NCBI GenBank assembly: GCA_015259035.1
Contig: JABZHC010000022.1
Span: 1 to 16,081 of the forward strand
Length of the DNA: 16,081 nt
Origin: Atopobium sp.
GTDB taxonomy: Bacteria > Actinomycetota > Coriobacteriia > Coriobacteriales > Atopobiaceae
Direction: 5' to 3'
Positions within the stretch are counted from its first letter, which is position 1. Each line of letters begins with the position of its first letter. Positions 1-6,547 of the stretch are shown one piece after another. The notes below the pieces were generated by a model. That model was not told the DNA's origin. It saw only the letters and a list, made by a program, of their open reading frames with translations, and did no database searches. A program made the position numbers and the translations under genes.

Positions 1-815
1 CCATTACTGGTCAGGTTCTCTACAAAGACCAAGACCTCCTGAAGCTCTCCAAAGAAGAGCACCGTAAGCTGCTTGGTCACGAGCTTGCAATGGTGTACCA
101 GGATGCTCTGTCTTCGCTGAACCCTTCCATGCTTATCTCTTCTCAGATGAAGCAGCTTACTAGCAGGGGAGGCACCCGTTCTGCAGAGGAGCTTCTGGAA
201 CTTGTAGGCCTGGATCCAAAGCGTACGCTTGAGTCTTATCCACATGAGCTTTCTGGTGGTCAGCGTCAGCGTGTTCTGATTGCTATGGCATTAACCCGCG
301 ATCCTTCACTGGTTATCTGCGACGAGCCAACAACTGCTCTGGACGTTACTGTTCAGAAGCAGGTTATCAAGCTCTTGAATGACCTCCAGCGTCGCCTTGG
401 CTTCGCAATGATCTTTGTAAGCCACGACCTTGCACTTGTTGCAGAGGTTGCTTCTGAGATTACCGTTATGTACGCAGGTCAGGTTATTGAGCAGGCAGCT
501 ACTACTGAGCTTCTGACCAATCCTGTTCACGAGTACACCCGCGGTCTTCTCGGCTCTGTTCTTTCCATTGAGGAAGGCGCACAGGATGGTACTAGGCTTC
601 ACCAGGTACCAGGTTCTGTTCCTTCTCCAGAAGACTTCCCAGCAGGTGATAGGTTTGCTCCTCGTTCAAGCCACCCAGACTTGGGTCTTGAGGTTCACCC
701 TGTTATCAAGGAGATTCCTGGTAAGCACCATCGTTTCTCCGAGCTGCCTGATGAGTATCTGAAGGAGCATGGTCTTGTGCCTTACCTTGAGCGTTCTCAA
801 AAGGAGGTGAGGTAA
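1..815 (+). CDS. Dpp/Opp-type ABC importer ATPase (DppD-like), 5' truncated
   Basis: This is the C-terminal 270 residues of an ATP-hydrolysing subunit of a peptide/nickel/opine-family ABC importer; the frame is open from base 3 and the Walker A motif lies off the left edge. Visible motifs are the Q-loop (VYQD, bases 93-104), the signature LSGGQRQR (from base 249), Walker B (LVICDE) followed by the D-loop (TALD), and the H-loop (VSHD). The C-terminal extension typical of OppD/DppD is present, but the usual Cys positions are changed: the GCRFAPRC-type motif reads GDRFAPRS (645-668) and no further Cys follows. The stop abuts the ATG of the next ATPase gene, and a perfect Shine-Dalgarno (801-810) lies in the last codons, so the two are co-translated. 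Its position beside the esterase/aldolase/NanE cluster suggests sugar-acid rather than peptide import. Dpp-type sialic acid importers are known (SatABCD, SiaEFGI), but this link is inference. Confidence 0.93.
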   Translation, partial: ITGQVLYKDQDLLKLSKEEHRKLLGHELAMVYQDALSSLNPSMLISSQMKQLTSRGGTRSAEELLELVGLDPKRTLESYPHELSGGQRQRVLIAMALTRDPSLVICDEPTTALDVTVQKQVIKLLNDLQRRLGFAMIFVSHDLALVAEVASEITVMYAGQVIEQAATTELLTNPVHEYTRGLLGSVLSIEEGAQDGTRLHQVPGSVPSPEDFPAGDRFAPRSSHPDLGLEVHPVIKEIPGKHHRFSELPDEYLKEHGLVPYLERSQKEVR

Positions 816-1637
816 ATGGCTACAACAACTGAAGAGCAGCCAATTATCTTCCTCGATGATATTTCGGTTACGTTTAAAACACGTACGGGTTCAATCTTTA
901 AGCCTAATAAGGTTCACGCAGTACAGAATGTTTCGCTTAAGCTTATGCCTGGTGAGACCATTGGTATTGTTGGTGAGTCTGGCTGCGGAAAGTCCACTAC
1001 CGCAAATGTCATGTGTGGCCTTCAGTCACCAACGTCCGGTCATGTGTACTTCAAGGGAATGGATGTTACCAAGCGTACTCCAGAGCTTAGAAAGCAGATT
1101 GGCCGCGTTGTCTCTGTTGTCTTCCAGGACCCAGCAACTGCTCTTAACCCTCGTATGATTGTTAAAGACCAGCTCATGGATCCACTGCTCGTGCATAAGG
1201 TAGGCACAGAGGCGGAGCGAGAAGCCCGTATTAATGAGCTTGTCGGTCTGGTGGGACTTCCACATTCCGCACTTCGCGCCCTTCCTGGTCAGCTCTCTGG
1301 TGGTCAGCGTCAGCGTGTTGCAATTGCACGTGCGCTTTCTCTGAACCCATCGGCAATCATTGCTGACGAGCCTACTTCCGCACTGGACGTTTCCGTTCGC
1401 GCGCAGATCTTGAACCTGCTCACCGACCTCAAGTCTGAGCTGGGTCTCTCGATGATTTTTATTTCGCACGATATTCAGACTGTCCGCTATGTTTCTGACC
1501 GCATCATTGTTATGAATCACGGCCAGATTATGGAAGATGGTCCTGCTAAGCAGGTCTTTGAGCATCCAACAGATCCTTACACTAAGACGCTTTTGGGTGC
1601 TGCGCCATCTCTGCTTCATCCTAAACTGGGTGAGTAG
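816..1637 (+). CDS. Dpp/Opp-type ABC importer ATPase (DppF-like)
   Basis: This is the partner ATPase of the preceding gene, 273 aa, cytoplasmic, and would pair with it on the permease heterodimer. Motifs in order: Walker A GESGCGKST (residues 53-61), Q-loop VFQDP (Q104), signature LSGGQRQR (160-167), Walker B SAIIADE (179-185), D-loop SALD and H-loop His218. The N-terminal insertion (about residues 21-33, TRTGSIFKPNK) is typical of OppF/DppF proteins, which couple a short loop before the first core strands. The protein stops soon after the HPYTK-like motif (HPTDPYTKTLL) and lacks the long Cys-containing C-terminal tail of many family members. The ATG follows the upstream stop directly, with AAGGAGGTGA at 801-810 as ribosome binding site. 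It is the last gene before the terminator at 1657. The substrate is unknown; the downstream amino-sugar genes make a sialic acid or related importer plausible. Confidence 0.95.
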   Translation: MATTTEEQPIIFLDDISVTFKTRTGSIFKPNKVHAVQNVSLKLMPGETIGIVGESGCGKSTTANVMCGLQSPTSGHVYFKGMDVTKRTPELRKQIGRVVSVVFQDPATALNPRMIVKDQLMDPLLVHKVGTEAEREARINELVGLVGLPHSALRALPGQLSGGQRQRVAIARALSLNPSAIIADEPTSALDVSVRAQILNLLTDLKSELGLSMIFISHDIQTVRYVSDRIIVMNHGQIMEDGPAKQVFEHPTDPYTKTLLGAAPSLLHPKLGE

Positions 1638-1656
1638 CGCTTACGTTTGTTTGACT

Positions 1657-1684
1657 AGAGCGCAGCTTAGGCTGCGCTCTTTTA
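1657..1684 (+). terminator. Rho-independent terminator after the ABC ATPase operon
   Basis: A perfect 10-bp stem (AGAGCGCAGC, 1657-1666, with GCTGCGCTCT, 1671-1680) encloses a TTAG loop and is followed by a short run of T. It lies 19 bases after the ATPase stop. The T-run is only four long, so read-through into the esterase gene, which starts 17 bases later, is plausible. Confidence 0.8.
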
Positions 1685-1701
1685 GCTTGTTAGGTGGATT
1701 A

Positions 1702-2742
1702 ATGCACCAAGAAGTACTTGAGCTGACAGAGTTGAAGGCAGCTCATGCTTTGACGCCCTATCCTTCAGATTTTGAGGCGTTTTGGAAGGCACGTATGGAG
1801 GAAGCAGATAACGCCCCTCTCAGCTGGCAGATTGTTCCTTCAACAGAGGCCACGTCAACTGCTTCAGTCCACTTTTTTGATCTTACATTTGTAGGCATTG
1901 ATGGCGCGGAAGTCTACGCAAAGTACCTGCGACCACAGACTGCCTTAGATGTACAAACCCCGCTTGTTTTACAGTTTCATGGCTATCCAGGATCTTCTCG
2001 CAGTTGGTTTGAGCAGAGCTCATTTTTGGGCTTGGGCTGCTCGCTGATTGCGCTTGATAATCCTGGGCAGGGTGGCCGTAGTTTGGACGGAAGCTCGTAC
2101 AAGAGCACTACCGTCTCGGGTCACTTGGTGCTCGGACTAGATGGACCTGTAGAGGACCTTTACTTTGTTCATTTGTATCAGAATATTCGCTTGCTCTGCA
2201 GAATTGTTCGCCAGCTTGAAGGAATTGATACAGATCGCGTTTTTGTAAACGGCGCCTCGCAGGGTGGCGGAATTGGCCTTGCTACCTGCGCACTTAACCA
2301 AGGCCTCATCAACAGGGCAGCAATTCTTTACCCCTTCCTCACTGATTTTAGGTGTGTGTGGGAACTTAATGCTGATGAGGTTGCCTACGAGGGCATCCGT
2401 TATTATTCCCGCTGGTTTGACGCAGATGGTTCTCGCGTTGATGAGGTCTTTGCAAAGCTTGCCTATATTGATTCAGCTAATTTTGCACGCCTGGTTACCT
2501 GTCCTGTGCTTTTTGGCACCGGACTTGATGATCCGGTAGTTCCTCCAGAGGCTCAGTTTGCAGCTTACAATGCCTTGACCTGCCCAAAGAGACACTTGTT
2601 GTATCCCGGGTATGCGCATGAAGAGATTGGCGATTTTGACGATAAAATCATTGACTTCTTCTGCTCAGACAAGGGAGAGCAAGCTCTTGAAGAGTTGAAC
2701 TCGTCATTTCCCGCTCAAGCAGAAGGCGAGGTGAAAGCATGA
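1702..2742 (+). CDS. CE7-family acetyl esterase (acetyl xylan esterase / cephalosporin-C deacetylase type)
   Basis: This is an alpha/beta hydrolase of carbohydrate esterase family 7, 346 aa, near the usual 320-340. Family members remove acetyl groups from many small sugars. The N-terminal block (LTPYPSDFEAFWKA, about 18-31) is the typical CE7 lead-in. The oxyanion-hole segment QFHGYPGSSRSW (91-102) is present. The nucleophile elbow is GASQGG with Ser186, the acid is Asp277 in GLDDPVVPP, and the His is His306 in YAHE. One departure is PGQGG (121-125) where the family usually has RGQG. I chose ATG 1702 (SD AGGTGG at 1692-1697) because the in-frame extension to 1537 runs back through the terminator and into the ATPase gene. 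The last four bases overlap the next gene (ATGA). No signal peptide is seen, so it is probably cytoplasmic. Such esterases occur in sialic acid loci, so action on O-acetylated sialic acid or a related sugar is a reasonable inference. Confidence 0.9.
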   Translation: MHQEVLELTELKAAHALTPYPSDFEAFWKARMEEADNAPLSWQIVPSTEATSTASVHFFDLTFVGIDGAEVYAKYLRPQTALDVQTPLVLQFHGYPGSSRSWFEQSSFLGLGCSLIALDNPGQGGRSLDGSSYKSTTVSGHLVLGLDGPVEDLYFVHLYQNIRLLCRIVRQLEGIDTDRVFVNGASQGGGIGLATCALNQGLINRAAILYPFLTDFRCVWELNADEVAYEGIRYYSRWFDADGSRVDEVFAKLAYIDSANFARLVTCPVLFGTGLDDPVVPPEAQFAAYNALTCPKRHLLYPGYAHEEIGDFDDKIIDFFCSDKGEQALEELNSSFPAQAEGEVKA

Positions 2743-3671
2743 GGGGTTTAACACAAAGGCTTGAAGCTGCTCGTTCTTATCGCGGTGCGTGGCTTAGACC
2801 ATCAAACTTTGAATCATTTTGGGAGACGTCTGTAGCGTTTGCACAAAATGCGCACGTAGAGAGTGTAGTTGAGCTTCCGTCCGCTACCCAGACTGCAACG
2901 TTTAAGCGCATCACATTCACCTCAACTGACCAGACGCAGCTGTGTGCTCGCGTCATTCTTCCAGCAGGTGTATCGGCGGCGAAGCTGCCCGCGGTGGTGC
3001 TCTTCTCCGATCTTGGTCGGGGAGTGCGCAGTTGGCTGCACATTTTGCGCTTCTCGGCACTTGGTCTGCCCGTCGTGGCCCTGGAAGCTCGCCCGTGCGA
3101 AGCCCAGCTCCAAGACGCTTGGAGGGGAGCACTTACCGCAGAGGAGCTTGCTCACGCGCTCATCAACCCAGACGACGCCGCATCCTCCACGCTCAAGCAG
3201 CTCATCGATGACGCGCTGGTTACCACTGCGGTTGCCTCGCGCTTCCTTGGTCGTACCGCCATCACCTGGGGAGAAGGTCTGGGCGGCTCGCAGGCTTTGT
3301 TTGCAGCAGCACTTCTGCCCAAGGAAGTGAGCACTACCATGGCGCTAAACCCGCTCTTTGCCGACAACGCAACAACCTTGCGTACGGTTGTCGGGTGCGG
3401 AGACACTCCGCAGTCAGATGCAGCTATCGACGCGGTCGGTCTTCTCGACAGCGCGTGCGCGGCCGAGCTGGTACGTGTACCTGCGCTTATCGGCACGGCC
3501 CTGCTTGACCAGAGCGCTCCAACTGAAGGAACGTTTGTGCTGTACAATCGTCTGCCAGGACAGAAGGAAATGCGCGTGTACCCCAAGTTTGGGCACGAGC
3601 GCATCAATCAGTTTGAGAATGAGCAAATCAACTATCTCTGCGAGCTTATATCAGGACTTTGTCATAACTAA
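2739..3671 (+). CDS. CE7-like esterase paralogue lacking the nucleophile serine
   Basis: This 310-aa protein aligns by eye along its whole length with the preceding esterase: RPSNFESFWE (20-29) matches the CE7 lead-in, GTALLDQSAPTEGTFVLYN (252-270) matches the acid region, and YPKFGHE (281-287) matches the His region. Asp257 and His286 of the triad are kept, but the nucleophile elbow reads GEGLGG (178-183), so Gly180 (codon GGT, 3276-3278) stands where Ser is needed. The HGY oxyanion segment is replaced by SDL (90-92), and the GQGG motif is gone. It is therefore probably inactive as a serine esterase, and may be a regulatory or structural partner, or a decaying copy. The frame is intact. The ATGA overlap (2739-2742) implies translational coupling to the active paralogue. 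Bases about 2940-3540 are roughly 60-65% GC, while the gene ends are 38-50%, unlike the neighbours. Confidence 0.82.
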   Translation: MRGLTQRLEAARSYRGAWLRPSNFESFWETSVAFAQNAHVESVVELPSATQTATFKRITFTSTDQTQLCARVILPAGVSAAKLPAVVLFSDLGRGVRSWLHILRFSALGLPVVALEARPCEAQLQDAWRGALTAEELAHALINPDDAASSTLKQLIDDALVTTAVASRFLGRTAITWGEGLGGSQALFAAALLPKEVSTTMALNPLFADNATTLRTVVGCGDTPQSDAAIDAVGLLDSACAAELVRVPALIGTALLDQSAPTEGTFVLYNRLPGQKEMRVYPKFGHERINQFENEQINYLCELISGLCHN

Positions 3672-3677
3672 GCGGAC

Positions 3678-3683
3678 TATAAT
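3678..3683 (+). promoter_or_regulatory. Candidate -10 box for the aldolase-kinase operon
   Basis: A perfect TATAAT lies seven bases after the esterase-paralogue stop and about 105 bases before the aldolase start. No good TTGACA-like box is found at 16-18 bp spacing, so this is only a candidate. A start near 3690 would give a leader of about 100 bases. Confidence 0.35.
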
Positions 3684-3736
3684 TACGTAGGTTCTTTGAA
3701 GTTGCTTTTGATCAATGCTTTGGTCGGCTACTTCAG

Positions 3737-3771
3737 TACATTGTTGTATGAAACCAGTTGGATTTTCCAAC
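3737..3771 (+). promoter_or_regulatory. Short inverted repeats in the aldolase leader
   Basis: Two small dyads lie between the candidate -10 box and the ribosome binding site: TACA-TTGT-TGTA (3737-3748) and GTTGG-ATTTT-CCAAC (3757-3771). The first includes a GTACATT half (3736-3742) equal to one half of the palindrome upstream of nanE at 5781-5794. Either could be an operator half or a leader hairpin; the evidence is only the symmetry. Confidence 0.3.
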
Positions 3772-3788
3772 GTGTGAAAGGATAAAGC

Positions 3789-4712
3789 ATGTCCAGTAAC
3801 GTACCATTTAGCGGTGTTGTTCCACCAGTTGTAACCCCAGATACCCCAGACCATCAGCTTGATGTTGTGTCGTTTGAGCGCTCCATTAACCGTCTTATTG
3901 AGGCTGGCGTAGACGGCCTGTTCTTCCTTGGCTCTTCTGGCGAGGTTGTCTTTGCAACTGATGAGCGTCGTGATCAGATTGTTCGTGAGGCTGTCCGCAT
4001 TGTTGACCACCGCGTTCCGGTCCTTGTGGGTATCATTGATACCGAGACCGAGCGCGTCCTGGAGCACGGTCGCCGTGCCCTCGCACTGGGTGCAGATGCT
4101 CTTGTAGCAACCGCTCCTTTCTACGCACTTGGCGGCCCAGCTGATGTTGAGGAGCACTTCCGCATTCTCCACCAGGAGCTGGATGCACCTCTGTTTGCGT
4201 ATGACATTCCTGTCTGCGTTCACACTAAACTATCTTGGAAGATGCTTGCCCGTCTAGGCGCAGAGGGCGTTCTTGCAGGCGTTAAGGACTCTTCTGGCGA
4301 TGACGTCTCCTTCAGGTATCTTGTTCAGGAGAACGAGAAGAACGGTCACCCTCTAACCCTTCTGACTGGTCACGAGATTGTTGTTGACGGCGCTCTTCTC
4401 TCTGGTGCAGACGGTTCCGTTCCTGGTCTTGCTAATGTTGAGCCAGAGGGCTACGTCCGCATGTGGAAGGCAGCTCAGGAAGGTAACTGGGCAGAGGTCA
4501 AGCGTGAGCAGGACCGACTCAACGAGATTTCCCATATCTTTGATGTCACTACAGGCGTTCAGGGCTATGGTGCTGGCGTTGGTGCATTCAAGTGTGCACT
4601 TAACCTCATGGGAATCTTTGATTCTGACCAGATGCCTCGTCCTGTTAAGCCACTTGATGGCCAGAACCGTGAGGCTATCAAGCAGGTTCTTATTGCAAAC
4701 GGCCTTCTCTAA
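3789..4712 (+). CDS. DapA/NanA-family class I aldolase, probable N-acetylneuraminate lyase-type
   Basis: This is a 307-aa TIM-barrel enzyme of the DHDPS/N-acetylneuraminate lyase superfamily; these cleave or condense 2-keto acids through a Schiff base on Lys. The Schiff-base Lys is Lys166 in GVKDSSGD, the catalytic Tyr is Tyr138 in FAYDIP, and the carboxylate-binding loop is GSSGE (48-52). These positions match E. coli NanA (Tyr137, Lys165) almost one to one. However, the positions equal to E. coli Asp191, Glu192 and Ser208, which hold the sialic acid side chain, read Glu196, Ile197 and Gly213 here, and YNIP is YDIP. Substrate is therefore uncertain: sialic acid by context, or another 2-keto-3-deoxy sugar acid. 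DHDPS itself is less likely given the neighbours. The start has SD AAAGGA (3777-3782). The ROK kinase follows after 15 bases, so the two form an operon. Confidence 0.85.
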   Translation: MSSNVPFSGVVPPVVTPDTPDHQLDVVSFERSINRLIEAGVDGLFFLGSSGEVVFATDERRDQIVREAVRIVDHRVPVLVGIIDTETERVLEHGRRALALGADALVATAPFYALGGPADVEEHFRILHQELDAPLFAYDIPVCVHTKLSWKMLARLGAEGVLAGVKDSSGDDVSFRYLVQENEKNGHPLTLLTGHEIVVDGALLSGADGSVPGLANVEPEGYVRMWKAAQEGNWAEVKREQDRLNEISHIFDVTTGVQGYGAGVGAFKCALNLMGIFDSDQMPRPVKPLDGQNREAIKQVLIANGLL

Positions 4713-4727
4713 ACAAGAGGGGACACC

Positions 4728-5717
4728 ATGGACTCTAAGTTTGTTTCTCCTACACATGTTTGTGCCGTTGATATTGGCGGCACAAAAATTGCCTGCGGCA
4801 TAGTCACTCTTAACGGCACTGACGCTCCAAACGTTCAGTCCGTAAAGAAGGTCCCAACTAACGCAAAAGAGGGTGGCAAGCAGGTTCTTGCCACCGTTCT
4901 CCAGGCAATTAGAGAGGCACTTGCTCGCGCACAGGAGCTGGGTCTTACCATCTCTGGCGTGGGTATTTCTTCTGCTGGTGTTGTTGACCCTCGTACGGGC
5001 GATATCACCTACGCAAATGAGCTTATGCCCGGCTGGGGCGGAACCGCTCTTGGCTCTGCAGTTACCAGTGAGTTTGGCCTTCCGTGCAGCGTTCTTAATG
5101 ACGTTCATGCTCACGCTCTGGGCGAGGCTCGTCACGGTGCTGGCCACGGCAAAGATAGCGTTCTTACCGTAGCTGTTGGCACGGGCATTGGTGGCGCTTT
5201 TGTGAATCACGGCATCTTGATGCTGGGTGCTCACGACGAGGCTGGCCACATTGGTCACGTTGCAACTCCAGCAGCTGCAGGCGTTGATTGTCCTTGTGGT
5301 GGAACTTCTCACCTTGAGCCTGTTTCTGCAGGTCCTGGCATTATTTGCGAGTACGTCCGCCTTGGCGGCTCCGATACGCTTGAAGACGGTTCTGCTCTTG
5401 ATGGCGCTGAGATTGACCGTAGGGCTCTTGCTGGCGAGAAGATCGCGCAGGCTGCAGAGGAGCGCTCAGGCCGCGCGCTTGGTGAGGTCTTGGGAAGCAT
5501 GTGCAACATGCTTGACCCTTCTGTCATCATTCTGTCTGGTTCCGTTGCAGAGTGCGGCAAGTACTGGCACGAGGCACTTGAAGCTGCATTTAAGCTGCAG
5601 GCCATGCCTCCTGTTCAGGCAACGCCTATTGTAAAGGGTACTCTTGGTGGCGAAGCCCCTCTTATTGGCGCTGCAGAAAACCTTGTTCTACCTGGCTATT
5701 TAGAGACACGTCTTTAG
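4728..5717 (+). CDS. ROK-family sugar kinase, probable ManNAc kinase
   Basis: This 329-aa ROK kinase phosphorylates a hexose or N-acetylhexosamine with ATP in the cytoplasm. It shows the phosphate loop DIGGTK (15-20), the second motif GIGISSAGVVDP-like stretch (about 77-88), the catalytic Asp125 in LNDVHAHALGE, GTGIGGAF (151-158), and the sugar-binding HDEAGHIGH (169-177). The ROK zinc motif CxCGxxGCxE reads CPCGGTSHLE (188-197), so the third Cys is His195, which could still bind zinc. Placement between the aldolase and NanE makes N-acetylmannosamine the best guess (the NanK step), but ROK substrate cannot be read from sequence and glucokinase or GlcNAc kinase remain possible. The ATG has SD AGAGGGG (4716-4722). 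The C-terminal helices and GAAENLVLPG end are typical, and no truncation is seen. Confidence 0.9.
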   Translation: MDSKFVSPTHVCAVDIGGTKIACGIVTLNGTDAPNVQSVKKVPTNAKEGGKQVLATVLQAIREALARAQELGLTISGVGISSAGVVDPRTGDITYANELMPGWGGTALGSAVTSEFGLPCSVLNDVHAHALGEARHGAGHGKDSVLTVAVGTGIGGAFVNHGILMLGAHDEAGHIGHVATPAAAGVDCPCGGTSHLEPVSAGPGIICEYVRLGGSDTLEDGSALDGAEIDRRALAGEKIAQAAEERSGRALGEVLGSMCNMLDPSVIILSGSVAECGKYWHEALEAAFKLQAMPPVQATPIVKGTLGGEAPLIGAAENLVLPGYLETRL

Positions 5718-5727
5718 GCAGAAGCAT

Positions 5728-5752
5728 GTCAGCAGGCAAATTGTTTGCTGAC
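5728..5752 (+). repeat. Inverted repeat after the kinase gene
   Basis: Seven-base arms GTCAGCA (5728-5734) and TGCTGAC (5746-5752) can form a hairpin; an alternative fold pairs GCAAA (5736-5740) with TTTGC (5744-5748). No T-run follows, so this is more likely a processing, attenuation or operator element than a terminator. It lies in the 94-base gap between the kinase gene and nanE. Confidence 0.4.
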
Positions 5753-5780
5753 CAGACACGCCGCAAAGGCACACATCTTT

Positions 5781-5794
5781 AATGTACGTACATT
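5781..5794 (+). promoter_or_regulatory. Perfect 14-bp palindrome upstream of nanE, candidate operator
   Basis: AATGTACGTACATT equals its own reverse complement over all 14 bases. It overlaps a possible -10 element (TTTAAT, 5778-5783, five of six matches to consensus) and ends 17 bases before the nanE GTG. Symmetry and position suit a dimeric repressor site. The regulator is unknown. Confidence 0.45.
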
Positions 5795-5811
5795 CTTGTG
5801 AGGAGAATACC

Positions 5812-6501
5812 GTGGCACATTCAGAGCTTGTTGAGTCACTTAAAGGAAAACTCATCGTCAGCGTCCAGGCGTATCCTGGTGAGCCTATGAGGCATCCAGA
5901 GACCATGGCTCAGATTGCTCGCGCTTGTGAGCTTGGCGGCGCTGCAGCTATTAGGTGCCAGGGTTTGTCTGATATCTCTGCTATTAAAGGCAGGGTTGAG
6001 ATTCCTGTTATTGGCCTCTGGAAAGAGGGTCATGAGGGTGTCTACATTACTCCTACGCTTCGTCATGCGCGCGCTTGTATTCACGCTGGTGCAGATGTTG
6101 TTGCCCTGGATGCAACAGACCGTCCAAGGCCAGATGGTAGAACCTTTGAAGAGACCGTTGCAGCTTTGCGCGCAGAGTCTGACGTACTAATCATGGCTGA
6201 CTGCATGACTATGGATGACATCCGTCGCGCTGTTGCCGCTGGTTGTGATCTTGTTTCAACTACACTTTCTCACAACAAGGCTGCTATTGATACAACGCTT
6301 GATGATGGCCCTGACATTGCCCTTCTCCAGCAGGCAACTACTGAATTCCCAGGTATTGCCATTATTTGCGAGGGTCACGTCCACACACCACAAGACGCAA
6401 AAGATGCTCTTGATGCAGGCGCTTGGGCGGTTGTTTCAGGTACAGCTATTACACATCCAACTTCAATTACCTCTTGGTTTGCAGCAGCACTTGAGGATTA
6501 A
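5812..6501 (+). CDS. nanE: N-acylglucosamine-6-phosphate 2-epimerase (NanE)
   Basis: NanE converts N-acetylmannosamine-6-phosphate to GlcNAc-6-phosphate, linking sialic acid breakdown to amino-sugar metabolism. The 229-aa (beta/alpha)8 protein has the N-terminal LIVSVQAYPGEPM (14-26), the conserved Lys71 in PVIGLWK, ALDATDRPRP (98-107), MADC (128-131), STTLSHN (149-155), IICEGHVHTP (184-193) and GAWAVVSGTAITHP (203-216), all at family positions. I chose GTG 5812: it has SD AGGAG at 5801-5805 with six bases spacing, it gives the same length as E. coli NanE from memory (229 aa), and the longer start at ATG 5782 would lie inside the 14-bp palindrome and add ten residues that do not look like the family. 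The 94-base gap after the kinase may hold its own promoter. RapZ follows 46 bases downstream. Confidence 0.94.
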   Translation: MAHSELVESLKGKLIVSVQAYPGEPMRHPETMAQIARACELGGAAAIRCQGLSDISAIKGRVEIPVIGLWKEGHEGVYITPTLRHARACIHAGADVVALDATDRPRPDGRTFEETVAALRAESDVLIMADCMTMDDIRRAVAAGCDLVSTTLSHNKAAIDTTLDDGPDIALLQQATTEFPGIAIICEGHVHTPQDAKDALDAGAWAVVSGTAITHPTSITSWFAAALED

Positions 6502-6547
6502 CGCTTGGAGCGGTAAGGTTTTCTCGTCACGTATTTAAGGAGCGCCT

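Noticed and set aside
1537..1701. N-terminal extension of the esterase back to ATG 1537
   Set aside because: It would overlap the ATPase gene and read through the terminator stem; ATG 1702 has a good ribosome binding site and family-like N-terminus.
2869..3330. Alternative + frames of 89-153 codons within the GC-rich block of the second esterase gene
   Set aside because: High GC lowers stop frequency in all frames; only the 310-codon frame matches the CE7 family.
3651..4223. Antisense open frame of 190 codons across the aldolase promoter region
   Set aside because: Overlaps the aldolase gene and its leader; no motif or conserved feature supports it.
4353..5312. Antisense open frame of 319 codons over the aldolase and kinase genes
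   Set aside because: It crosses two real genes and their junction, is rich in Asn, Cys and Ser as expected for a shadow frame, and has no recognisable domain.
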